Origin: Paenibacillus albus
GTDB taxonomy: Bacteria; Bacillota; Bacilli; Paenibacillales; Paenibacillaceae
Assembly: GCF_003952225.1 (NCBI RefSeq)
Contig: NZ_CP034437.1
Coordinates: 3,594,001 to 3,658,000 of the forward strand
DNA: 64,000 nucleotides
Direction of reading: 5' to 3'
Of this stretch, positions 42,524-50,922 are shown piece after piece (positions within the stretch are counted from its first letter, which is position 1; each line of letters starts with the position of its first letter). The notes under the pieces were generated by a model. The model did no database searches and was not told where the DNA came from. It saw only the letters and a list, made by a program, of their open reading frames with translations. The position numbers and the translations under genes are program-made.

Positions 42524-43927
42524 ATGAAGAGAAATTGGAAGCTTGCGAGCGCAGCGCTGTTAATTGCAATTGCAGTACCGGTAACTGCATATGCAGCAGA
42601 CAACCTAGGCAGCAAATCAAGTCAGGAGGACAAGAAGGCAAGCCTCGCTGCCGAAGGCACGCAACCTGCGGGTAAACAAGGCGAGAAGCCATCCCCGGGC
42701 AAAGAAGGGAAGCTGCAGCTTGATTTGCAATTCATTGCAGCAACAAAGCTTGGTTTGGATCAAACTACATTTGAACAAGCGCAGAAGGCTGGCAAATCAC
42801 TAGCAGATATCGCGAAGGAGCAAGGTAAGGAACTTCAACCGCTAATTGATGAACTGACGAAGGAAATTAACGATGAAATTTTGGCTAACCTTGATGCGAA
42901 GGCGCTGACAAATCAAGAGAAGGAGAATGTAAAGAAGAAGGCATCCATGGAGGCTGAACGTATCTTCACGGAACCGTTGAACAAAGAACGTGTAAGGCAA
43001 GAAGGTGGGGATTTGAATTTAGCTGCGGCACTTGAATTGCTTGGAATCGACAAGGCAGCCTTTGCAGATCTGGTACATTCGGGTAAATCATTAGTAGACA
43101 TTGGCAAAGAACATAGCGTAACACGCCAGCAGTTGATCGATGCCCTAGCATCCACAATAAACGCAAAAATCGATGAGCTTAAGAAAAACGGCGATATTAC
43201 ACAAGAGCAAGCAGATAAGAAGAAGCAGGCGGCACTTCAAGACGTAGAGGAGTTCGTCGATCATACGTCGGAGCTGTTTAAGAAGAAGGAAGCTTTCGCA
43301 GGTGCGCCAACCAAAGATGCGAAATCAGAACTAGAAGTTAAGCTTGATTTTCAACAAATCGCAGCAACCAAATTGGGACTAGATAAAGAAGCTTTCAAAC
43401 AGGCATTTGAGGCTGGGAAGTCGCTAGCTGATATCGCGAAAGAGAAAAGCATTGAAGTCCAACCTCTCATTGATGAGGTAACAAAAGAAATTAGTGACGA
43501 AATTCAGACGAAGAGTACGAACGGTCTTACAGATGAGCAAAAGGAGAACATTCACAAGAAGGCATCCGTAGAAGCAGAGCGCGTCTTCAATACTCCGTTG
43601 AACAAAGAGCAAGAAGTAAGAGAGCAGGGCATTGGCGAATATAATATGATGGCAGCCTTCGAATTGCTCGGCATTGATAAAGCGAATTTTGCAGAACAGG
43701 TTCAAGCAGGCAAATCATTTGCAGACATTGCAAAGGACCATCATGTATCTCGTCAAAAATTAATCGATACCCTCATGTCTGACATCACTGCAAAGCTAGA
43801 TGCTGTCCAAGCAAATGGTGATATCACCCAAGAGCAAGCTGACCAGAAGAAGCAAGCTACACTGAAAGAAGTTGAAGACTTCGTTGATCATACTCCGACG
43901 ATGGTTAAGATGAAAGATCATAAATAG
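42524..43927 (+). CDS. Secreted protein with four-fold internal repeats
   Basis: About 467 residues with a signal peptide (MKRNWKLASAALLIAIAVPVTAYAA). The mature protein is an ABAB arrangement: two units of about 200 residues, each containing two modules of about 100 residues with LGLD/LGID-x-x-x-F ... GKSLADIAKE ... LID-x-(L/V) and a helix-rich tail ending in EEFVDHT. The two large units are highly similar (LQFIAATKLGLDQ / FQQIAATKLGLDK), so a recent duplication is likely. No enzyme motif seen. ATG 42524 follows AAGGAAGGG; earlier ATG 42428 lies in the promoter region. Function unknown. Confidence 0.82.
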   Translation: MKRNWKLASAALLIAIAVPVTAYAADNLGSKSSQEDKKASLAAEGTQPAGKQGEKPSPGKEGKLQLDLQFIAATKLGLDQTTFEQAQKAGKSLADIAKEQGKELQPLIDELTKEINDEILANLDAKALTNQEKENVKKKASMEAERIFTEPLNKERVRQEGGDLNLAAALELLGIDKAAFADLVHSGKSLVDIGKEHSVTRQQLIDALASTINAKIDELKKNGDITQEQADKKKQAALQDVEEFVDHTSELFKKKEAFAGAPTKDAKSELEVKLDFQQIAATKLGLDKEAFKQAFEAGKSLADIAKEKSIEVQPLIDEVTKEISDEIQTKSTNGLTDEQKENIHKKASVEAERVFNTPLNKEQEVREQGIGEYNMMAAFELLGIDKANFAEQVQAGKSFADIAKDHHVSRQKLIDTLMSDITAKLDAVQANGDITQEQADQKKQATLKEVEDFVDHTPTMVKMKDHK

Positions 43928-43937
43928 GAAAATTGTG

Positions 43938-43960
43938 AAGGCTGCCATGGCAGCCTTTTA
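43938..43960 (+). terminator. Intrinsic terminator
   Basis: AAGGCTGC / GCAGCCTTTT hairpin with CATG loop. Confidence 0.82.
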
Positions 43961-44052
43961 TGTTAGGGAAGGATAATGGCCAAACATTAGCGAATAACTC
44001 GAACATTGACCGATTTTTTCTATAGGAGGCTGCTGACATTGACCTTGACGAA

Positions 44053-44544
44053 GTGGCTATCGCCGGCGTGGAAGGAGGACCTACTATCAGAATAAGTAGA
44101 ACAATCGTTATTTTGCAGACGCTAATCATTGTCGCTTTGCTCGGCGTTATATCCATTCTGATCGTAAAGCCTGAAACGAAAAGTCCATCAAACAATCACG
44201 CATACATCATTAATTATGATCAAGCGGATCTGGCTCGGCTCACAGAATTGGTAGATCGATTCAACAAGGGGCTGGGTGACAACTTAATGATCATTGAACC
44301 GGGGATGGATAGCGGACCGGTCATACATGATATTATTTCGAATGGGAAAGAAATGAATTGGACCGTTGATCATTCGCGAGATGCTGGGTATCCCAATAAC
44401 ACGGTGAAGACAAAATTTGTATGCAGGTCCATTCGACTTCATGAACGTGATCGAGATTATATAGATGTGCAATTGTCACGCTGTGATGGCTTCAACGCGA
44501 ACGAACAGCTCCCTGTGCTCGCTTTTCCGAAAGACAAATTGTAG
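44053..44544 (+). CDS. DUF4362-like membrane-anchored protein
   Basis: Up to 163 residues with an N-terminal transmembrane segment (IVILQTLIIVALLGVISILIV) and an outer domain resembling DUF4362 (RFNKGLGDNLMIIEPGMDSGPVIHDI). The start is unclear. GTG 44053 is the first canonical codon but lacks a site. AAGGAGG at 44072-44078 is 7 nt before ATC 44086, which would give a protein starting M-RISRTIVI. An earlier AGGAGG (44024-44029) serves an 18-codon TTG frame (44039-44095) that ends just after that ATC. Cysteines appear in FVCRSIRLHERDRDYIDVQLSRCDG. Confidence 0.65.
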   Translation: MAIAGVEGGPTIRISRTIVILQTLIIVALLGVISILIVKPETKSPSNNHAYIINYDQADLARLTELVDRFNKGLGDNLMIIEPGMDSGPVIHDIISNGKEMNWTVDHSRDAGYPNNTVKTKFVCRSIRLHERDRDYIDVQLSRCDGFNANEQLPVLAFPKDKL

Positions 44545-44579
44545 TTTTGATTAATGATGGACTCAGATGGGAGCTAGCT

Positions 44580-45239
44580 ATGAACTGTTACTATCATGAG
44601 CATTTCGAAGCTATTAGATCCTGCGAGGGTTGTAACAAGACACTGTGTTCAGAATGCTTTCATGATGAACATCCGCAGCTATGCTGGACTTGTGGCTTGA
44701 ATTACCAAAATGACTTGGTTGAAAAGAGACTGCGTTTCGAATTGCCAAAGTTTACAGAGAACCGAGTGGTCTACTATATCCTACATAAGCTATTTTCAGC
44801 ATTTGCGTCGAGTGCATTAATCGCTTGCTTGTTCGCTATTTTCTTTATCTTTGAAGGCTTATCAGATTTAACGTTTGCTTTCATCATTTTCCTCGTTACA
44901 AGCACAATCGTGTATAGCTATGGCATATTCGTTTCGTGCGTAATCGACGCATTGTCACCTATGTTGACTAGAATTCGAAAATGGTACTTTATTGGTATCC
45001 TGTATTTGATCACAGGAATTGCCCTGCCAATAGTGATAGATATGCATATCGGATTTGGCCTAACCATCAATATCATTTCAAGTGGAACGGCTGCACTTCT
45101 GTTCTTTGCGATGCAGCATAAGAGAATTCAGAGAGAGCTCATCGTAACAACCGCACTGTTAACAATCGTACCGATGGCGATCATATTTGGTATCTTCTCA
45201 GTAACGGTCATCAGACAAGTGCTGGGATTAGACAGCTGA
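44580..45239 (+). CDS. Membrane protein with N-terminal B-box-type zinc finger
   Basis: About 219 residues. The N-terminus has CYYHEHFEAIRSCEGCNKTLCSECFHDEHPQLCWTCG, read in parts as C-x-x-H...C-x-x-C...C-x-x-C...H-x-x-H-like ligands of a B-box zinc finger, followed by five to six transmembrane segments (about 65-215). Such fusions are common but uncharacterised in Bacillales. ATG 44580 follows GGGAG. It ends at a hairpin shared with the convergent gene. Confidence 0.78.
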   Translation: MNCYYHEHFEAIRSCEGCNKTLCSECFHDEHPQLCWTCGLNYQNDLVEKRLRFELPKFTENRVVYYILHKLFSAFASSALIACLFAIFFIFEGLSDLTFAFIIFLVTSTIVYSYGIFVSCVIDALSPMLTRIRKWYFIGILYLITGIALPIVIDMHIGFGLTINIISSGTAALLFFAMQHKRIQRELIVTTALLTIVPMAIIFGIFSVTVIRQVLGLDS

Positions 45240-45269
45240 GAGTCCCGAAGCACGACTCTCAGCTCAAAA
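45235..45269. terminator. Bidirectional hairpin
   Basis: AGCTGAGAGTC / GACTCTCAGCT between convergent genes. The T-tract is poor on both sides. Confidence 0.6.
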
Positions 45270-45284
45270 TCACCCGCGATTCCG

Positions 45285-46394
45285 CTATTTCACCGGTGTC
45301 TTCGCTGCAATCTCCCTCTCATACAGGTTGGCACTCCATACGCCTGCGTCAAAATAGCCCTGAAAGCTAAATCCGGAATTGACGTAGTATGCATTCAGAC
45401 TCGGATTGTTGGACATACAGTCCAGTCGGAGCCAGCTTTTACCCTTAGACTGGATATAACTTTCAGCGTAACGGATTAGCTCGTGGCCGATTCCTTCACC
45501 TTTACGTTTGCGCGATACACATAGCCGATGAACATATCCTGCATTTTCGTGGAATTTCTCCCCCCACAGTTCTTTATCGTTCCAATGCATGGAGAAGCAG
45601 CCGACATACTCGTTCCCCAAAGTGGCAACAAACACCTCATGATCCTGGACAAAAGCCTCGACGGTCTCACGATCGAAATGCTCGACTCTCCACTGCCAGA
45701 AGCCATGCACTTCATGAACCCACTGCGCAGCACCGACGAATAGGGAACGGATTCCGTCTATATCTTCATCCGTAGCTCTGCGGATTGCGATCATTTCGGA
45801 AGGCTCACGTCGCCAATCATGCTCCAGCCTGGACGCCGTTTCGATTGCGCGTTCTTCTCCGTGAAGCTTGGAAACAAGATGAAGTGCAGCATCAATCCCC
45901 GCCGTAACGCCTGCCGATGTAATAACCCGGCCATTGTCCACGTATCGGACATTTTCTACCAACGTTGCGCTAGCCGGTGCAGCCTCCTTGAGCAAATCCA
46001 TGGCTCGTCTGTTGGTTGTCGCGCGCAACTCTTCGAGAATTCCGGCTTTAGCGAGCAATAATGCTCCTGTGCAAACAGACAACGTGAAGGAAGCTTGCTG
46101 TGAGGTAGCGTATATCCAGCCAGTCAACTTCTCATTATGCATCTCCTTGCGAGATCCCCAGCCTCCCGGAACAACCAGAATGTCCGGAGGCGGACAGTCC
46201 GAAGAAGCGAAGTCTGGCTGAATCGTTAAGCCGCTTATTGTCCGGATCGGGTCTGTAGACTCCAGAGCAACCGTATACACGCGGAAGTCCTGTCCCCAAT
46301 TACTCGCTGCTGCGAACGTGTCGAAGGGACCCGTTACGTCGAGCGAATCCACTTGATCATACAGAAGTACGGCTACATTTTTGGCTGTCAACAT
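45285..46394 (-). CDS. DJ-1/PfpI-GNAT fusion protein
   Basis: About 369 residues with two domains. Residues 1-205 form a DJ-1/PfpI (class I glutamine amidotransferase-like) domain: DILVVPGGWGSRKE, nucleophile elbow SVCTGALLLAKAG, and VITSAGVTAGIDAALHLV. Residues 215-369 form a GNAT acetyltransferase (IRRATDEDIDGIRSLF, HRLCVSRKRKGEGIGHELI, NPSLNAYYVNSGFSFQG). Start ATG 46394 has GGGAG 9 nt upstream; an upstream extension to 46445 would lie inside the terminator hairpin. A ZTP riboswitch precedes it. Reaction unknown. Confidence 0.87.
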   Translation of the reverse strand: MLTAKNVAVLLYDQVDSLDVTGPFDTFAAASNWGQDFRVYTVALESTDPIRTISGLTIQPDFASSDCPPPDILVVPGGWGSRKEMHNEKLTGWIYATSQQASFTLSVCTGALLLAKAGILEELRATTNRRAMDLLKEAAPASATLVENVRYVDNGRVITSAGVTAGIDAALHLVSKLHGEERAIETASRLEHDWRREPSEMIAIRRATDEDIDGIRSLFVGAAQWVHEVHGFWQWRVEHFDRETVEAFVQDHEVFVATLGNEYVGCFSMHWNDKELWGEKFHENAGYVHRLCVSRKRKGEGIGHELIRYAESYIQSKGKSWLRLDCMSNNPSLNAYYVNSGFSFQGYFDAGVWSANLYEREIAAKTPVK

Positions 46395-46410
46395 CCTGGC
46401 ACTCTCCCTT

Positions 46411-46525
46411 AGAAAATAGAAAAGCATCTGGTTAATATTAACCAAATGCTTTGCCCAGGCGAACGGCTAGTTAGACAGATGCGCTCCCCCGTAGTGATCT
46501 ACGTTCTCGCCAGTTACGCATCCCG
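46411..46525 (-). promoter_or_regulatory. ZTP (pfl) riboswitch with intrinsic terminator
   Basis: Read on the minus strand from 46525: GGGATGCGTAACTGGCG, a hairpin CGTAG-ATCA-CTACG, GGGGAGCGCATC closing P1 (GATGCG/CGCATC), a linker, then GCCGTTCGCCTGGGCA. These match the ZTP aptamer core, including the 3' CGCCTGGGCA. An AAAGCAT...ATGCTTT hairpin (46421-46452) with a TCTATTTTCT tail follows, as in transcription-terminating members. The aptamer would sense ZMP/ZTP, a sign of folate/purine stress. It controls the DJ-1/GNAT fusion gene. Confidence 0.9.
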
Positions 46526-46675
46526 AATATTTAATTTTAATTATATGACCAGCGGGCATATTATTTCAACCGAGTTTTCGAAATATTAAGTTTACTCCTC
46601 GCGTATTTGCTGTTGACGACACTTTGATTTGCTAGTATTATTTTACCAATTTATCATATTTGTAGGGGGATATGG

Positions 46676-47473
46676 ATGTCAACTATTCAGGCCATTGTAC
46701 TAGACTTGGACGGAACCTTGCTTGGCAGCGATAAAACGATATCTCCTAGAAATTATAAGGCGGTTCAGAGATGCCATGAAGCTGGCATTCATATTATTGT
46801 TGCCACGGCGCGCCCGCCTAGAGCGGCTAATCAGTTTGTGGAGGAGTTCCCTTTTGCAGACTACATGGTTTATTACAACGGCGCGCTAGTTACATGCAAA
46901 TCCAAACAGAATGAACGGCATATTAGTATTCCTATGGAGATTAGCAGGCAGATTAGCCAATTCATCGAGGTGAGAGAACCTCAAGCGATGATCTCGTACG
47001 AGGTTAATGATTTATGGTATACGTGCAGCCCAGTTCCGGATTCCCGAGAGGCACAATTAGGTATACGACCGAATGACCCGAAACCGCAGGTTGTTGATCA
47101 AGCGCAGATGAGTTCATTTTCTCCGACCAAAATATTAGTTCTTGGCTGCAGCATGTGGAGAGAGATTAGCGTGCAATTCAGTGATGACGTCAATGTAATC
47201 GCAACCGACGATGGCGTATTGGTCCAAATCATGCATAAATCTGCTTCAAAAGAACAAGCCGTGCAAGAAGTGTTAACCGATATCGGCGTTAAATTTGAGA
47301 ATGTAATGGTATTCGGCGATGATTATAACGATTTGGGCCTATTCCAGATGGCTGGATTTCCTGTCGCAATGGATAACGCGATTATGGAGCTTAAGAATTG
47401 TGCAGCACACGTCACCGATTCCAATGATCATGATGGTGTTGCTGTTGCCATCGAGAGATTCGTGGAAGCATAA
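46676..47473 (+). CDS. Cof-type HAD-IIB hydrolase
   Basis: A 265-residue HAD phosphatase. Motif I is LDLDGTLLGSD (nucleophile Asp and acid Asp two residues later), motif II ATARP, motif III SK(EQ) in HKSASKEQA, and motif IV FGDDYNDLGLFQMAG. These enzymes usually dephosphorylate sugar phosphates, flavins or pyridoxal phosphate. AGGGGGA precedes the ATG. Divergent from the riboswitch gene. Confidence 0.92.
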   Translation: MSTIQAIVLDLDGTLLGSDKTISPRNYKAVQRCHEAGIHIIVATARPPRAANQFVEEFPFADYMVYYNGALVTCKSKQNERHISIPMEISRQISQFIEVREPQAMISYEVNDLWYTCSPVPDSREAQLGIRPNDPKPQVVDQAQMSSFSPTKILVLGCSMWREISVQFSDDVNVIATDDGVLVQIMHKSASKEQAVQEVLTDIGVKFENVMVFGDDYNDLGLFQMAGFPVAMDNAIMELKNCAAHVTDSNDHDGVAVAIERFVEA

Positions 47474-47494
47474 GAACAGGTAGGAGGAATGGAA

Positions 47495-48121
47495 TTGGGC
47501 TCAAGAATCATGCATGCGATTATAGCGATTCGAATTGCGGAGAGTCTATCGTTAGAAGATCGAACCCTATTTCTACTAGGAGGCATAGCTCCGGATGCGG
47601 TCACCACCAAGAATGAATCGCATTTCTTCCAAGGTGACGTACATGATTTTTCGCGAAATGTCGATTATACTGGTTTTCTATATAAATACCATGCGCATGC
47701 AGCAAATGCGTATATTTTAGGCTACTTCACACATCTGGTCGCTGATGATATCTGGTTAAAAGGCTTCAATCTGTCTTGGCTGCGTAATCGGATGGAAGCG
47801 AATAAGGAGCTCTACAATCAATATCACAAGGAGTTTCGGCTGCTTAACGGACAATTGCTGGAGTATTACGGTTTGAAAGATGAGCTTGGAAGATTGCTTG
47901 TTCATCGCGACGACGTACTTGATTTGGTAGAGGTGAAATCCAAGGATGTCGAAGCATTTATCCCTTATGTCGTAGAAGATATGAATTATCCTCCGGAAAT
48001 AATCGATGAGAAGCTTCATATATTCACGTTCGACCAAATCATTGGTTATATCGAAACCTCGATTGAAGTGGCATTGATTAAGTTAAAACAGGCAGCGGTC
48101 CTCTACCGGTTGCCACTATAA
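47495..48121 (+). CDS. Zinc-dependent phospholipase C-like hydrolase
   Basis: About 208 residues. TTG 47495 is preferred: it is 7 nt after AGGAGG and gives the family-like N-terminus MGSRIMHAIIAIRI; ATG 47489 is only 1 nt from the site. LLGGIAPDA and the metal-binding ILGYFTHLVADDIWL (H-x-x-x-D) match the PF00882 zinc-dependent phospholipase C group. Other histidines (SHFFQGDVHDF, YHAHAANAY) complete the set. Natural substrate is unknown in this subgroup. Confidence 0.8.
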   Translation: MGSRIMHAIIAIRIAESLSLEDRTLFLLGGIAPDAVTTKNESHFFQGDVHDFSRNVDYTGFLYKYHAHAANAYILGYFTHLVADDIWLKGFNLSWLRNRMEANKELYNQYHKEFRLLNGQLLEYYGLKDELGRLLVHRDDVLDLVEVKSKDVEAFIPYVVEDMNYPPEIIDEKLHIFTFDQIIGYIETSIEVALIKLKQAAVLYRLPL

Positions 48122-48184
48122 ATCAACCATAACGATAGAAAATATAACCGGAAAATACCCGGAGTGCAGATGGAGATAAACCGA

Positions 48185-48667
48185 ATGAGCGTAATCACGT
48201 TATGCGGCTCGACCAAATTTAAGAATCAATTCTATCAAGCAAATACATTCCTCACTCTTCAAGGGCACATTGTAATTAGCGTTGCTTTTTTCGAGCAAAG
48301 TGAGGGGTTTGAGCTGACGGAGCAACAAGCAGAATTGCTGGGTGAACTACATTTTAGAAAAATCGATCTTTCGGATGAAATATTCGTGATCGATGTCGGC
48401 GGCTATATTGGAACGAGTACGAGAAGAGAGATCGAGTATGCGCAGGAGAAGGGAAGGTCGTTCGGTATTACTCTGGTGGGGAGATTCCCGAAGTTGCATT
48501 CTGATAGGAAACCAATTGCTGAAGAACTGGCATCGTCAAGATGTCAGTTTTTTATTGCTAATATCGTGTGGTATAACACACAGGCGTGTATTATAATAAA
48601 CAAACCTTACAAGCTGAAATCGAAATCGACGGAGAGGATCATAAGATGCAAGAGAACACAGACGTAA
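48185..48667 (+). CDS. Nucleoside 2-deoxyribosyltransferase-like protein
   Basis: About 160 residues. The core VITLCGSTKFKNQFYQANTFLTLQGHIVISVAFF...LHFRKIDLSDEIFVIDVGGYIGTSTRREIEYAQEKGR shows the deoxyribosyltransferase-like fold (GST near the start; D..F(V/I)...GGYIG; E-I-x-Y-A). It may act on nucleosides or nucleotides; substrate unknown. ATG 48185 follows GGAG by 9 nt. The C-terminal 28 residues (after NIVWYNT) overlap the next gene and look unrelated to the fold, so its 3' end may have been altered. Confidence 0.75.
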   Translation: MSVITLCGSTKFKNQFYQANTFLTLQGHIVISVAFFEQSEGFELTEQQAELLGELHFRKIDLSDEIFVIDVGGYIGTSTRREIEYAQEKGRSFGITLVGRFPKLHSDRKPIAEELASSRCQFFIANIVWYNTQACIIINKPYKLKSKSTERIIRCKRTQT

Positions 48668-49374
48668 AAAGACAAGGAGTTGTAAGTACGGGGGATTTTA
48701 TCCAAGGTGTGAAGGATTGTATTCCTACCTTGCTTGGCTACCTGAGCATTGGATTTGCCGCCGGGGTCGTTGAGAAGACATCGGGACTTAGCATACTTGA
48801 AATTATTCTGATGAGCGTCCTCATCTATGCGGGGTCGGCCCAGTTTATTATAGCGGGGATGGTTGCAGCCCAGGGCTCTGTCGCGGCAATTATCGTAACG
48901 ATCTTCTTCGTGAATCTGCGCCACCTCTTGCTGAGCGCGGCGTTGTCACCTTATTTTCGCCATCTTACGCCTCTTAAGAATATGCTCATTGGTACATTGT
49001 TAACTGATGAAACCTTCGGTGTCGCCATTAATCAGACCGCCAATATGCAGCGGCTAAGCGAGAGATGGATGCACGGACTCAACATAACCGCTTACCTGAA
49101 CTGGATTGCCGCCAACATTGCTGGGGCTTTCTTAGGTCAATGGATAACGAATCCTGAGAAATTCGGTCTTGATTTTGCGTTGCCAGCGATGTTTATTGGG
49201 CTTCTCGTTCTATTAATGGTGAGCCGGGCAAAGGTAGTTAGAGACGTGATTGTTGCGATTATTGCCGTAGTCGTTGTTGTAGGAGTTACGTTGGTGTCAT
49301 CTGCGAGTGTCGGTGTCATCGTGGCGACAGTGATTGCCGCAACAGTAGGAATGGTGGTGGAAAAATGGAAATAA
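48646..49374 (+). CDS. azlC: AzlC family branched-chain amino acid exporter subunit
   Basis: About 242 residues. DFIQGVKDCIPTLLGYLSIGFAAGVV and YAGSAQFIIAGMVAA are signature AzlC/YgaZ sequences; FFVNLRHLLLSAALSPYF is the central motif. With AzlD it forms a branched-chain amino acid efflux pump. ATG 48646 follows GGAGAGG; the TATTATAATAA at about 48587-48598 may supply its own -10. Overlaps azlD by 10 bp. Confidence 0.93.
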   Translation: MQENTDVKRQGVVSTGDFIQGVKDCIPTLLGYLSIGFAAGVVEKTSGLSILEIILMSVLIYAGSAQFIIAGMVAAQGSVAAIIVTIFFVNLRHLLLSAALSPYFRHLTPLKNMLIGTLLTDETFGVAINQTANMQRLSERWMHGLNITAYLNWIAANIAGAFLGQWITNPEKFGLDFALPAMFIGLLVLLMVSRAKVVRDVIVAIIAVVVVVGVTLVSSASVGVIVATVIAATVGMVVEKWK

Positions 49375-49691
49375 GGTGGGATATTCTACTCATGATTATG
49401 GGAGCATCTCTTGTTACCTTCGTACCACGCGTGCTGCCGCTTATCCTTCTCAGTCGCATTCAAATCCCGGATTGGGGGATGCGCTGGTTGAATTATGTAC
49501 CTATCGCTGTCATGGCAGCTTTGGTCGGACAAGAATTGTTCTTACAGAACGGAGAGCTTTCTCCAGTTCGAAACAACGTCGAGTTGTTCGCAGCATTACC
49601 AACTTTTGTGATGGCGATCTTTACCCGAAGTTTATTAGGCACAGTCGTTGTTGGCATTATTTCGATCATGGTGCTTCGTTTTTTGTTTTAG
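49365..49691 (+). CDS. azlD: AzlD family branched-chain amino acid exporter subunit
   Basis: A 108-residue membrane protein with four hydrophobic segments; VTFVPRVLPLILLS and the closing region MAIFTRSLLGTVVVGIISIMVLRFL fit AzlD. It starts within the end of azlC, showing translational coupling. Confidence 0.92.
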   Translation: MEIRWDILLMIMGASLVTFVPRVLPLILLSRIQIPDWGMRWLNYVPIAVMAALVGQELFLQNGELSPVRNNVELFAALPTFVMAIFTRSLLGTVVVGIISIMVLRFLF

Positions 49692-49756
49692 CAGTGGGCA
49701 GGAAAAATGCAGCTAGAAGTGGAATGTTGTTACAAAATTGCTAAGAGGTGAGCAGC

Positions 49757-50647
49757 ATGAACGGTTATGCATCCATCAATGGCAAGCGTATCTACTATGA
49801 AGTGTACGGAAATACGAATCTACCTACTTTCTTGTATCTCCATGGAGGGCCAGGCGTAGGTTCCTATGATTTCAATGTTGTTCAGGCGCAGCGGCTATCC
49901 CAATTTATTCGGTAGATTTCAATTGATCAAAGAGGCTGCCTTCGTTCTGATGCAATAGAAGAGGCGGAGGACTTCTCCGTTCAACATCTAATCGATGATT
50001 TTGAGGCACTTCGAGCATACTTCGGCGTTGAACGTTGGGGGCTAATTGGTCATTCTTTTGGCGGCTATCTGGCTATTGAGTATGCGTACCAGCATCCGAA
50101 TGCGATTGATCAAATGGTACTAGAATGTCCATCGTTCGATCTTATTGAATCCTTCCGTTCTGTTGTGAGCAAGGCTGAGCAGCTTTACCTAGCAGCAGGG
50201 GACAGACAGCTTGCCGATAGGTGCAGAGGTGCTTATACCTGCTCTGTGAACGAATTGTTTCGTACCTTTAGTGCGATTTCGGAGAAGCGAGATCAAGTTT
50301 ATTTTCGCTCCTTGAGTCCGAGTTTTTTTGATGTCCTCGTTGAACAATCGGGCATTGATGACCGAGACTGGCAGAAGCAGATGATGTTCCAGAACAAACT
50401 TAACGACTCCGTATTCAATCAACCGAATCTAGATAAGCTGAGCTCCATTAACTGCCCTGTTTTATTGATAAAAGGGCGGTATGATCCTATCTGCAGCGAA
50501 TATCAAACAGAGCAATTTTTGAAAAATGTTCGGAATAGCAGCGTCGTTACATTCGACCATTCTGCACATATGCCGCGTCACGAAGAACCTGATTTATTCG
50601 CAGAAACAATTGAAGCATTTGTTACATTACATAGTCAGGTACGCTGA
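49757..50647 (+). pseudogene. Alpha/beta hydrolase (proline iminopeptidase-like) with one internal TAG
   Basis: ATG 49757 (GAGGTGAG upstream) opens a 297-codon frame with a single stop, TAG at 49913-49915 (codon 53), between FIR and ISIDQRGCLRSD. Everything else is intact: oxyanion HGGPGVGSYDF, nucleophile elbow LIGHSFGGYLA, acid in LLIKGRYDPIC, and His in VTFDHSAHMPRHEEP. Without read-through only the C-terminal part from ATG 50114 would be made, lacking the nucleophile. It is a one-base pseudogene, a recoded gene or a sequence error. Confidence 0.85.
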
Positions 50648-50734
50648 ACTCCGATTTCCAACCAAACAGCTACCTTCGAAATCTTCTATTGTGAATTACT
50701 GGTTGATCGCTTATAGTGAGAGTAATTGAATAAG

Positions 50735-50877
50735 TATGTACGGGTGCTGGATGTAGTCTGGCTGAGATAGGGAACGTATTTCTCTGACCGTTAATCTGAA
50801 CCAGGTAATGCTGGCGTAGAGAACGTATCGAATTGTATTAATTCGCAACCATTCGTATATTCTCGGATGGTTTTTTT
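50735..50877 (+). promoter_or_regulatory. TPP riboswitch (THI element) with intrinsic terminator
   Basis: The aptamer lies at about 50738-50827. TCTGGCTGAGA (50757-50767) is the conserved P2/CUGAGA core and CTGAACCAGGTAATGCTGGCGTAGAGAA supplies the 3' core. P1 pairs TACG (50739) with CGTA (50824). A terminator hairpin AACCATTCG / CGGATGGTTTTTTT follows at 50847-50877. Thiamine pyrophosphate would shut off the tenA-thi operon. Confidence 0.95.
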
Positions 50878-50922
50878 GCGTTCTGTGCCTCTGTTGCCTG
50901 TAACTAAAGGAGCTGTTGTTAG

